From the NCBI GenBank assembly GCA_002390285.1, contig DGPB01000014.1:181316-245315 (forward strand): DNA of 64,000 nt, in the 5' to 3' direction. The number at the start of each line of letters is the position of its first letter. Within the stretch, counting starts at the first letter, position 1. The DNA comes from Cellvibrionales bacterium UBA4451. GTDB taxonomy: Bacteria > Pseudomonadota > Gammaproteobacteria > Pseudomonadales > Porticoccaceae. The notes beneath the pieces are model-generated. The model did no database searches. It worked only from the letters and a program-made list of their open reading frames with translations, and had not been told where the DNA came from. A program made the translations under genes and the position numbers. This document shows positions 52,192 through 59,897 of the stretch, piece after piece.

Positions 52192-52677
52192 ATGAAAACA
52201 GCTTTCATTGTTTTATTCATTTTAATTGTCTTACTTTTAACTTTCAGGTCAATACCCAAGGTAGTAAATGCCATGGGGCTAGCTGGAGGTGTGTTGTCGA
52301 AATGTCCGAATAAGCCTAATTGCGTATGCAGTGAGTATAAAAAGGATGCCAATCATTTCATTGATCCGATCATTATTCCTAAAAACAACACAGTTGATAC
52401 TTTTTCAATTCTAAAAAATATAATTCAAGAGATGGGAGGTGATGTTCAGGTTGAAAGTGACAATTACCTTGCAGCTACTTTTACTTCGACCCTATTTAAA
52501 TTTACGGATGATTTAGAAATAAGGATGGATTCGACTCGAAAAGTAATCCATATTCGCTCAGCTTCTAGAGTCGGTTATAGTGATATGGGTGTTAATAAGA
52601 AGAGATCACAATCACTCAAAAAACTATTTAATAATAAGGTTGCAGCGGCTAACAAATCAATGCAATTGGCGCCCTAG
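52192..52677 (+). CDS. DUF1499 protein
   Basis: 161 residues. An N-terminal membrane helix or uncleaved signal (about 4-22) is followed by the DUF1499 core: KCPNKPNCVCSEY, FKFTDDLEIRMD and HIRSASRVGYSDMGVNKKRS. Function unknown. 100 bases after the cupin gene on the same strand, possibly co-transcribed. Confidence 0.85.
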   Translation: MKTAFIVLFILIVLLLTFRSIPKVVNAMGLAGGVLSKCPNKPNCVCSEYKKDANHFIDPIIIPKNNTVDTFSILKNIIQEMGGDVQVESDNYLAATFTSTLFKFTDDLEIRMDSTRKVIHIRSASRVGYSDMGVNKKRSQSLKKLFNNKVAAANKSMQLAP

Positions 52678-53113
52678 CCCCCTGGAAACTAAGCTTAAAG
52701 TGTATACATCAGCTGAACAGGTGCGAATATAGGATGTTGGCCCAGATTATTTGAATCCTTAGAGTCTTATAATTGAGCATCTCGAACTTCACGGAATCGC
52801 TTCAATTAGTCTTAACAATAAAACGGGATACTACCGTCATGCGCGACTATCCGCTGGTTTGACTATGGTTGCGATCTCCACAAATGTGATCGACAACTTT
52901 CAGCACAAAAGACCCTAAGAGGCTGCGTAGGTAAGTCACCTGCTAGCCTTAATCACAACGAAAAACAGTGGCCAAGAACATGTAGAGATGAGCCTTTTCA
53001 TCAATATGACATTTTGAAAAAGAAAAATAGCGTATGAACCGTCATTTTTATCCATTAATTACACCAAAAATTTCTTGTGTAGAGTTTGGCTGTTAGGCAT
53101 CACATAGTGATTC
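52678..53113. other. non-coding stretch
   Basis: 436 bases between the DUF1499 gene and the panD 3' end. No convincing gene. A single GTTAGGC (about 53092-53098) resembles an attC outer box but I find no partner arm. Nothing else is seen. Confidence 0.4.
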
Positions 53114-53494
53114 TCATGCTGCCTGTACAGGGATGGTATTGGAGGCACGCTCCACTGTGTTATCAGGGTTGAGATACACAAGTTTTGGCTTATGATTCGC
53201 CATTTCTTCTTCGCTATATTGAGCATAGGTGGCAATAATGACTCGGTCGCCCACTTGGCATTTTCGAGCAGCGGCACCATTCAAGGAAATAATACCCGAA
53301 CCCGCTTCTCCGCGAATGATGTAGGTGGTGATACGCTCACCATTATTCACATTGTAAATATCAATTTGCTCAAACTCTCTCAGTCCGGCCAGATCAAGCA
53401 GGTCTGAATCGATGGCGCAGGAGCCGTCATACCAGAGTTCCGCGTGGGTCACTGTGCCCATATGCAGCTTGCCTTTAAGCAGGGTGCTCAACAT
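53114..53494 (-). CDS. panD: aspartate 1-decarboxylase proenzyme
   Basis: 126 residues. The self-cleavage site is Gly24-Ser25 in WYDGSCAID, at exactly the usual position, giving a pyruvoyl group on Ser25. It decarboxylates aspartate to beta-alanine for pantothenate. It follows panC by 11 bases, so beta-alanine supply and its use by PanC are in one operon. Confidence 0.97.
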   Translation of the reverse strand: MLSTLLKGKLHMGTVTHAELWYDGSCAIDSDLLDLAGLREFEQIDIYNVNNGERITTYIIRGEAGSGIISLNGAAARKCQVGDRVIIATYAQYSEEEMANHKPKLVYLNPDNTVERASNTIPVQAA

Positions 53495-53505
53495 AGTATC
53501 TTCCT

Positions 53506-54351
53506 CTAATTCAGGGAAATATTGTCTATCAACCGTGCTGAGGTGGCGTACATCGCACCTAGAACGGTTATATGTTCATCATCCACTGCTGCCATTTCCA
53601 GTGTTTTACTGTTGCAGACAGTGATGTAGTCCGGCTTGAAGCCCACAGCTTCAATCTGCCGGTTGGCTTCTTTTTCCAAAACAACAAAGTCTCGGTTACC
53701 CAATTCAATCTGTTCGACAACCCAGTTTAGGCTCTTGTTCAATTGATTCGCTTTGGGGCGTTCTTCTGCCGTCAGGTAACCATTGCGAGAACTCATAGCG
53801 AGACCATCGGATTCCCGGTGAATGGGTGCGGCTATAATCTTCACTGGCACACACAGATCTTCTGACATCCGACGAATCACTGCCAGTTGCTGGTAGTCCT
53901 TAATGCCAAACACAGATTCATCCGGCTGCACAATATTGAACAGTTTCGTCACAATTGTGGTCACGCCTTCAAAGTGCCCCGGACGGCTAGCACCACAAAG
54001 CATATCTGTCATGGTAGCGCAGACTACTCGAGTCTGAGTATCAAGACCATTAGGGTACATTTCTGTGTCATCTGGATGAAAAAGGTAGTCACAGCCCACT
54101 TCTCGCAACTTGGCGCAATCCACCTCAAAAGTACGAGGGTACTTATCCCAGTCTTCATTGAGACCAAACTGAAGCCGGTTGACAAAAATAGAGCACACAA
54201 CCACGTCATTGGTCTGCTGTGCCCGTTTTATTAACTCTATGTGTGCTTCATGCAGGTTACCCAGCGTTGGCACAAAACCTATCCGCTTTCCCTGTTGGCG
54301 CGCCTCTGCCAACGACTTCTGGATACCCTTAATAGTATGAAAAATCTGCAT
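53506..54351 (-). CDS. panC: pantoate--beta-alanine ligase
   Basis: 281 residues from ATG 54351 (MQIFHTIKGI); the open frame runs 59 codons further up but into the dnaB end. Motifs are GFVPTLGNLHEAHIELI (the HIGH-like ATP site, HEAH here), FVNRLQFGLNEDWDKYPR, and KDYQQLAVIRRMSEDL. The family usually reads TMGALHxGH and FVNPxQF; here TLGNLHEAH and FVNRLQF are small departures. It joins pantoate and beta-alanine. Confidence 0.95.
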   Translation of the reverse strand: MQIFHTIKGIQKSLAEARQQGKRIGFVPTLGNLHEAHIELIKRAQQTNDVVVCSIFVNRLQFGLNEDWDKYPRTFEVDCAKLREVGCDYLFHPDDTEMYPNGLDTQTRVVCATMTDMLCGASRPGHFEGVTTIVTKLFNIVQPDESVFGIKDYQQLAVIRRMSEDLCVPVKIIAAPIHRESDGLAMSSRNGYLTAEERPKANQLNKSLNWVVEQIELGNRDFVVLEKEANRQIEAVGFKPDYITVCNSKTLEMAAVDDEHITVLGAMYATSARLIDNISLN

Positions 54352-54370
54352 AGTGAGGGTTCCGGCTAAC

Positions 54371-55735
54371 TTACTGGTCGGCGAAATAATCTCGAGCGAG
54401 ATTTTCAAAACGAGTATATTTTCCCAAAAAGGCGAGTTTACTGGTGCCAATGGGACCATTACGTTGCTTGCCAAGAATAATCTCAGCAATACCTTTATCC
54501 TCACTCTGTTCGTTGTAAATCTCATCACGATAGATAAATGCGATCACATCTGCATCCTGCTCAATAGCACCAGACTCCCTCAAGTCAGAGTTGATGGGTC
54601 GCTTATTCGGTCGCTGCTCCAAATTACGACTGAGCTGAGATAGCGCAATGACAGGACAATTAAATTCTCGAGCAATCGTTTTCAGTTCCCGGGAAATCTG
54701 GGAAATTTCATTGGTACGATTTTCTGTGGGGATACTACCGCTCATCAACTGTAGGTAATCCACCATGATCAGCCCTGGCTCACCGTGTTCACGGGAGAGC
54801 TGCCGCACCTGATTCTTTAGCATCATTGGAGTAATACCCGCCCTATCATCAATATAAAGCGGACGATCTTTAAGCCGGGAAGCGGCGCTCGACAATCGTG
54901 GCCAATCATCTTCTGAGAGCTTTCCTGTTCTCATTCTGGTCTGATCAATTTTTCCCAGCGATGACATCATACGTATCATCAGTTGGTTGGCCGGCATTTC
55001 CAGACTGAACACCAGAACAGGCTTATCCTGGTGTAACACCGCATGCTCAACCATGTTCATGGCAAACGAGGTTTTCCCCATAGAAGGACGACCAGCCACA
55101 ATGATCAGATCGCCTTTCTGCCAGCCAGAGGTTTTCTCATCAAGTTCAGTAAAACCCGTACTAAGACCGGTGATATCCGCATCGTTATTAAACAACTCAT
55201 CAATACGGCTAATCGCTTCTTTCAATAGGCTGTTAGCATCTTGGAAGCCACCTAATTTTGGACGGTTCTCGATAATATCGGACAATTTACGTTCGGCTTC
55301 TGCCAGCAACGCACTACTGTCTGAACCGAGAGGATTGAAACCTTTTTTAACGATATCACTGGCGGCAGTGATGAGTTGCCGGATAACTGAGCGCTCCAGA
55401 ACAATCTGGGCGTAAGCACCAATGTTTGCCGAACTGGGGGTATTATTCGCCAACTCTACAAGGTAGGCCGCACCGCCAACTTGCTCCAAATCTTTATTAT
55501 TTTGAAGGACTTCAGAAAGGGTAATAACGTCCAGCGGCTTGCTGTCGCCAGAAAGAGATCGCATGGTCTGAAAGATCAACTGGTGATCTTGTGCGAAAAA
55601 ATCCTTCTCGGATATCACCGAAGCGACTGTATCAAAGGAGTCATTAGTCAGCATCAACCCGCCAAGCACCGCCTGTTCGGCCTCAACGGAATGAGGAAGT
55701 TGCTGCTCTTCGCTGCCTCGCGCTTCAATCATCAC
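54371..55735 (-). CDS. dnaB: replicative DNA helicase
   Basis: 454 residues. The N-terminal domain has PHSVEAEQAVLGGLM, and the RecA-like C-terminal domain has Walker A GRPSMGKTSFAMNM, Walker B LIMVDYLQLMSG, and a final RNGPIGTSKLAFLGKYTRFENL. It is the hexameric 5'-3' helicase of the replication fork. No intein is present. It follows rplI at the end of the ribosomal gene cluster, as in Pseudomonas. Confidence 0.97.
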   Translation of the reverse strand: MMIEARGSEEQQLPHSVEAEQAVLGGLMLTNDSFDTVASVISEKDFFAQDHQLIFQTMRSLSGDSKPLDVITLSEVLQNNKDLEQVGGAAYLVELANNTPSSANIGAYAQIVLERSVIRQLITAASDIVKKGFNPLGSDSSALLAEAERKLSDIIENRPKLGGFQDANSLLKEAISRIDELFNNDADITGLSTGFTELDEKTSGWQKGDLIIVAGRPSMGKTSFAMNMVEHAVLHQDKPVLVFSLEMPANQLMIRMMSSLGKIDQTRMRTGKLSEDDWPRLSSAASRLKDRPLYIDDRAGITPMMLKNQVRQLSREHGEPGLIMVDYLQLMSGSIPTENRTNEISQISRELKTIAREFNCPVIALSQLSRNLEQRPNKRPINSDLRESGAIEQDADVIAFIYRDEIYNEQSEDKGIAEIILGKQRNGPIGTSKLAFLGKYTRFENLARDYFADQ

Positions 55736-55829
55736 ACTGTCACCTGTAAAAACGGCACTGTCACATCAAGTGCAGTGCCGTATTGTACCGATTTTAACGT
55801 GGCAGAAAACTGCCAAATTACTCAGCAAA

Positions 55830-56279
55830 TTACTCAGCAACAACGGCCAGCTTGATAACCTGAGTTACTTCAGAGTGTATCTGAATATCGATATCGTATT
55901 CACCGATTTCACGCAAAGCACCTTCAGGCAGCTTCACTTCACTCTTAACAACTTCAGCACCAGCAGCTGTAATCGCATCAGCGATATCCTGAGTACCAAC
56001 AGAACCAAACAGCTTACCTTCGTCGCCAGCATTAGCCGCGATGGTAATAGTCTCCAATCCAGCCAACTGTGCTGCACGAGCTTCAGCTGCTTTAAGCTGT
56101 TCCGCTGCAGCTGCTTCCAGCTCTGCACGTTGGGCTTCAAACGAGGCCAGATTATCAGCAGTGGCGAACACAGCCTTGTTTGTTGGAATCAGGTAGTTAC
56201 GACCGTAACCGGCTTTAACATTAATTTTGTCACCGATATTGCCGAGCTTGCCGACTCTTTCCAGAAGAATAACTTCCAT
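55830..56279 (-). CDS. rplI: 50S ribosomal protein L9
   Basis: 149 residues. The N-terminus MEVILLERVGKLGNIGDKINVKAGYGRNYL is the L9 signature (split here only for reading), followed by the long connecting helix rich in Ala/Glu and a C-terminal domain. It binds 23S rRNA near the L1 stalk. Confidence 0.98.
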   Translation of the reverse strand: MEVILLERVGKLGNIGDKINVKAGYGRNYLIPTNKAVFATADNLASFEAQRAELEAAAAEQLKAAEARAAQLAGLETITIAANAGDEGKLFGSVGTQDIADAITAAGAEVVKSEVKLPEGALREIGEYDIDIQIHSEVTQVIKLAVVAE

Positions 56280-56337
56280 CTCGGATTTCCTCTCTTGTTA
56301 AATCTATAAGTAGTTAAATCAATTTGCTCCGCTGAGT

Positions 56338-57192
56338 TCAGAGTCCTTTCGGACGTCTTGCCAGTCGTGAACGTATATTCATAATACTGTCGATAAATCC
56401 TAACCCGACCAGTATTAAGCTCAGTGGGCCAATCATAAACAACCCCACATAAAAAATTGCTAACCAATGCGCGCCCAGTTGATAAAAAGCCACTGAATAG
56501 TGAACCAGTGCTATACCACCCAACAGTAGGGGCAATCCCAACAATCCAGCCCAACTGGAATACTCTTGAGGCGCAAAGTAACAAACAACCACACCAACTA
56601 ATAAGGTAACTGCTGATACTAAACTGAACCGTAACTGGTGGAATTCCAAACGAAATCCACCTTGGTTATAAAGCGTTGCCTGCCACCAACGACCCAACAC
56701 CAAACAAACAATGGAGGTGAGTGCTATCACATAACCAATGACACCTAACAAAAAGGTGCGGCCTGGTATAAATGCAGTCTCTAGTTGCTGCTGCACTTGG
56801 CTAAATAGGTTAACAATCATCAGCTCAAGTGCATCTGCCTGCTCGGTAAACAGCACATCAAGAGCTATAGCTGCAAGCCCACTGATCACGACAATAAACA
56901 CCAGTGTCCGAGACCATGAAGTACTAGACCTCAGTAATTCCGAGGCTGCAACAACAACAATTAACCCAGCAATGGACGCCAATGTAATCATTGGGCTCAG
57001 CTCGCTGACATAAAACGCCATCAGCAGAGGCAGTAGCGCCCAAAGCATGACCAACCCACCTTCTGACAACCCCTTATTCAGGGTTACCAGACTGATAGCA
57101 GCAGGACTAAGCAATGGCAACAAACTGCCAAAAAACGCTACCAGGGCGGCTTGTAGTCGCCCACGCATAATAAACTCAGCTAGGGCTCGCAT
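56338..57192 (-). CDS. DUF2232-like membrane protein between rpsR and rplI
   Basis: 284 residues with eight or so membrane helices. Its position between rpsR and rplI is the same as a hypothetical membrane protein in Pseudomonas and other gammaproteobacteria that belongs to the YybS/DUF2232 group. The final segment FYVGLFMIGPLSLILVGLGF fits. Function unknown. Confidence 0.75.
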   Translation of the reverse strand: MRALAEFIMRGRLQAALVAFFGSLLPLLSPAAISLVTLNKGLSEGGLVMLWALLPLLMAFYVSELSPMITLASIAGLIVVVAASELLRSSTSWSRTLVFIVVISGLAAIALDVLFTEQADALELMIVNLFSQVQQQLETAFIPGRTFLLGVIGYVIALTSIVCLVLGRWWQATLYNQGGFRLEFHQLRFSLVSAVTLLVGVVVCYFAPQEYSSWAGLLGLPLLLGGIALVHYSVAFYQLGAHWLAIFYVGLFMIGPLSLILVGLGFIDSIMNIRSRLARRPKGL

Positions 57193-57211
57193 CAGAAGAC
57201 TTTTCTATCAA

Positions 57212-57439
57212 TTACTTGTGACTGTCCGTATAGGGCACCAGAGCCAGAAAGCGAGCGCGTTTGATCGCGGTTGCTAGCTGACGTTGATACTTGGCCTTTG
57301 TACCGGTAATACGGCTAGGTACAATTTTTCCAGTTTCAGAAATATACTGTTTTAGCATATCGAGATCTTTGTAATCAATCTCGGCAGCACCTTCTTGACT
57401 GAAGCGGCAAAACTTACGACGACGATTAAAACGAGCCAT
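57212..57439 (-). CDS. rpsR: 30S ribosomal protein S18
   Basis: 75 residues, full length. Typical features are the basic N-terminus with RRRKFCRF, DYKDLDMLKQYISETGKIVPSR and QRQLATAIKRARFLALVPY. It pairs with S6 on the platform of the 30S subunit. Directly follows rpsF by three bases. Confidence 0.98.
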   Translation of the reverse strand: MARFNRRRKFCRFSQEGAAEIDYKDLDMLKQYISETGKIVPSRITGTKAKYQRQLATAIKRARFLALVPYTDSHK

Positions 57440-57442
57440 GAA

Positions 57443-57976
57443 TTATTCCCCTTTTTCCGCGGTTTCATCGGTAGCTTCTTCTACCGGTGCAGCAACTTCT
57501 TCTACTGGGGCTTCAGCTACGGCAACGACTGCTTCTTTTGAGACTACAGGTGCTTCCTGAGTTTCGTCCGCAGTGTTTTCGGGCTGAGCTTCAGTACGCT
57601 CTTCGTTCCTAGGCTTTTCCTCGGTACGATGATCACGACGCTCAGACCTTTCGGACTTCTCAGCCTTCATGATATAAGACTCAGTAGTAATTGCTTCCGC
57701 TTCGCTAAATACGGCGCTGCGAATAACGGCATCGTTGTAACGGAAATTGGAATTCAGCTCATCCAATACATCCTGACCACATTCAATGTTCATCAGCACA
57801 TAGTGGGCTTTGTGAATTTTGTTGATTGGGTATGCCAAGTGGCGGCGGCCCCAGTCTTCTAGACGATGAACCTGTCCATCACCATTAGTAATAGTGGTGG
57901 TGTAACGTTCAATCATGCCCGGGACCTGTTCGCTTTGGTCCGGGTGAACCATAAATACGATTTCGTAGTGACGCAT
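57443..57976 (-). CDS. rpsF: 30S ribosomal protein S6 with long acidic tail
   Basis: 177 residues. The first about 100 are the S6 fold (MRHYEIVFMVHPDQSEQVP, HRLEDWGRRHLAYPINK, FRYNDAVIR). A tail of about 75 residues follows, rich in Glu, Ala and Val and ending ETAEKGE, against about 30 in E. coli. In E. coli and Pseudomonas RimK adds glutamates to the S6 C-terminus, and this window also encodes a RimB-RimK fusion. It heads rpsF-rpsR-(membrane protein)-rplI. Confidence 0.97.
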   Translation of the reverse strand: MRHYEIVFMVHPDQSEQVPGMIERYTTTITNGDGQVHRLEDWGRRHLAYPINKIHKAHYVLMNIECGQDVLDELNSNFRYNDAVIRSAVFSEAEAITTESYIMKAEKSERSERRDHRTEEKPRNEERTEAQPENTADETQEAPVVSKEAVVAVAEAPVEEVAAPVEEATDETAEKGE

Positions 57977-58176
57977 TCTACCTCCTTACGGGTAAATAGC
58001 TGCTCGCCCAATGCGATGCAACAAGGAGTATTGGCCCAACTGGACCAAGGGCGCGCATTTTACGGGGATACGAGGGGTATATCAAGCTGTAAACCGCTGG
58101 TTTTGCAGTATAAGCGCCATTAAGGACAAGCTATGATGTCTCCACCAAAATTGGACATGTCTACAAGCAGAAAAAA

Positions 58177-58338
58177 ATGAAAAAACTTTCGTTACTACTC
58201 GCCACCGTATTTGTTCTGTCTCTGGCAGGTTGCGCTAAAGTGGGCAGTGAAGCCTGGTGTGCAGATATGAAAGAAAAGCCAAAAGGCGACTGGTCAGCAA
58301 ACGAAGCTGGCGACTTTGCCAAACACTGTGTCTTTTAA
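58177..58338 (+). CDS. small lipoprotein of the DUF3012 family
   Basis: 53 codons from ATG 58177 to TAA 58336. There is a lipoprotein signal with lipobox LAGC (Cys19), then KVGSEAWCADMKEKPKGDW and an ending AGDFAKHCVF with two conserved cysteines that can pair. This is the DUF3012 pattern. Function unknown. It lies divergent from rpsF and convergent with the phosphatidyltransferase gene. Confidence 0.85.
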   Translation: MKKLSLLLATVFVLSLAGCAKVGSEAWCADMKEKPKGDWSANEAGDFAKHCVF

Positions 58339-58347
58339 ATAGCCTTT

Positions 58348-59046
58348 TTATCCTGTGTTATCGGGTAGGCCGGGTTGTAACTTTGCCTGCCCGTTATTAT
58401 ATACACCGCTCGCAGCGTCCGCATCTTTCGCTATGTGAGAGCTACGAGCAATCGCTGCAGCACGCCAAAACCCTGCAATATCTCCCTGCCAACGAGGCAG
58501 AATCGACGTAATAATCACCTGCTCTAGCGCCACCCACAGATAGAAACATAATACCGCGCGAAATATGAGTGAGTGATCCCATATCGCAGCAACAAAATAG
58601 GCTGGAGCAATACTAATGGCAACAATTTTAGCCGCCAGGGTGTGATAACTGGGAAAGCAGTGAAACCTCATTAGGCACACCAACAGCGGCACTATCCACG
58701 AGCTAAAGGCTATCACTAAATAGCTCGATTCTCGTTCAAACGTTTCAGGCCAAATCAATTTCAACCCTAGCAACATCACCGCATAGGTAATTAAATCGGC
58801 CCAGCTGTCTAGCCGCGTACCCAGCTCAGTGACCTGCCCCAAACGACGCGCCAGATAGCCGTCGAGAGCGTCGGTAAATAGTGAAAAAGCCAGCACCCAT
58901 AAAAAAACATCCGCTTTTCGTTCAATGGCCAAAAGAACCAGAACGGGCACTAACGCCACCCTGATAGCACTGATGACATTAGGCAGGTTTACCACGAGGT
59001 TTTGGGTTGCCACCTGATTGTTCTGGATAACCCGGTCTTTAATCAC
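58348..59046 (-). CDS. CDP-alcohol phosphatidyltransferase family protein
   Basis: 232 residues with about six membrane helices. The catalytic motif D-x2-DG-x2-AR-x8-G-x3-D-x3-D is present as DALDGYLARR, LGTRLDSWAD. The family moves a phosphatidyl group from CDP-diacylglycerol to an alcohol in the inner membrane. It is shorter on head-group clues, so PgsA or another member cannot be chosen; it is unlikely to be the main PgsA since it lacks the usual uvrC neighbour. Confidence 0.85.
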   Translation of the reverse strand: MIKDRVIQNNQVATQNLVVNLPNVISAIRVALVPVLVLLAIERKADVFLWVLAFSLFTDALDGYLARRLGQVTELGTRLDSWADLITYAVMLLGLKLIWPETFERESSYLVIAFSSWIVPLLVCLMRFHCFPSYHTLAAKIVAISIAPAYFVAAIWDHSLIFRAVLCFYLWVALEQVIITSILPRWQGDIAGFWRAAAIARSSHIAKDADAASGVYNNGQAKLQPGLPDNTG

Positions 59047-59094
59047 TTTTCCGTGTTTGATGTCTTTCGCCCGCCCTATCGCTTACGCTGCATA

Positions 59095-59862
59095 TTATTG
59101 TCTTTGCCGTACCGCTTCAAACAGGCAAATCCCAGTGGCTACCGATACATTCAGACTACTCACTGATCCAGCCATGGGCAGTTTTACCAATAAATCACAG
59201 TATTCTCGTGTGAGCCGCCGCAAGCCTTTTTCCTCTGCCCCCATCACCAGTACCAACGGGCCCTTAAGGTCAACATCATAGACCAGCTGCTCTGTTTCGC
59301 CAGCGGTACCGACAATCCAGAGGCCCTGCTGTTGAAGTTGCTTTAGGGTACGGGAAAGATTGGTCACCACAATCAATGGCACTGTTTCCGCTGCACCGCA
59401 CGCGACCTTTTGTACCGTAGGGGTGATACCTACAGAGTTATCCTTAGGCACAATGACCGCCTGAACACCCGCGGCATCGGCCGAGCGCAAACACGCACCG
59501 AGATTATGGGGGTCAGTGACACCATCCAATACGAGTAAAAAGGGGGGCCCAACCAAGTGTTCAAGTAATTCAAAAAGATAATTTTCATCCTGAACATCTG
59601 CGCCCTGACAGAGTGCCGCCACCCCTTGGTGTCGACCATCGGCCAGTAAATCCAGGTCCGAACGAAGCACCCAAGTCACCAGAATATCCTGCTGTTCAGC
59701 CAGATTTAGAATTTTTTTAAGTCGATGATCATCTCGACCTTTCTGGACTCGTATCTCCTGAACCTTGCTTCCTGACGTTTTCAGAATGGCCTGCACCGTA
59801 TGCAAACCAAATAGCCACTCGCCATCATTATTGGCTTTAGGTGTTTCTTTCTTTGTCATCAA
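59095..59862 (-). CDS. rlmB: 23S rRNA (guanosine-2'-O)-methyltransferase RlmB
   Basis: 255 residues of the SpoU/TrmH family. The N-terminal substrate domain (LFGLHTVQAIL) is followed by the SPOUT knot with the three motifs LDGVTDPHNLGACLRSADAAG, VLVMGAEEKGLRRL and LPMAGSVSSLNVSVATGI. It methylates G2251 of 23S rRNA in the peptidyl-transferase region. It lies 36 bases after rnr on the same strand, as in E. coli. Confidence 0.96.
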   Translation of the reverse strand: MMTKKETPKANNDGEWLFGLHTVQAILKTSGSKVQEIRVQKGRDDHRLKKILNLAEQQDILVTWVLRSDLDLLADGRHQGVAALCQGADVQDENYLFELLEHLVGPPFLLVLDGVTDPHNLGACLRSADAAGVQAVIVPKDNSVGITPTVQKVACGAAETVPLIVVTNLSRTLKQLQQQGLWIVGTAGETEQLVYDVDLKGPLVLVMGAEEKGLRRLTREYCDLLVKLPMAGSVSSLNVSVATGICLFEAVRQRQ

Positions 59863-59897
59863 TCAAATTCCGCTAGCAAGACACACACCTATTTACA

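Noticed and set aside
53092..53098. Isolated GTTAGGC as an attC core near panD
   Set aside because: No pairing arm within 150 bases on either side, and the flanking genes are housekeeping.
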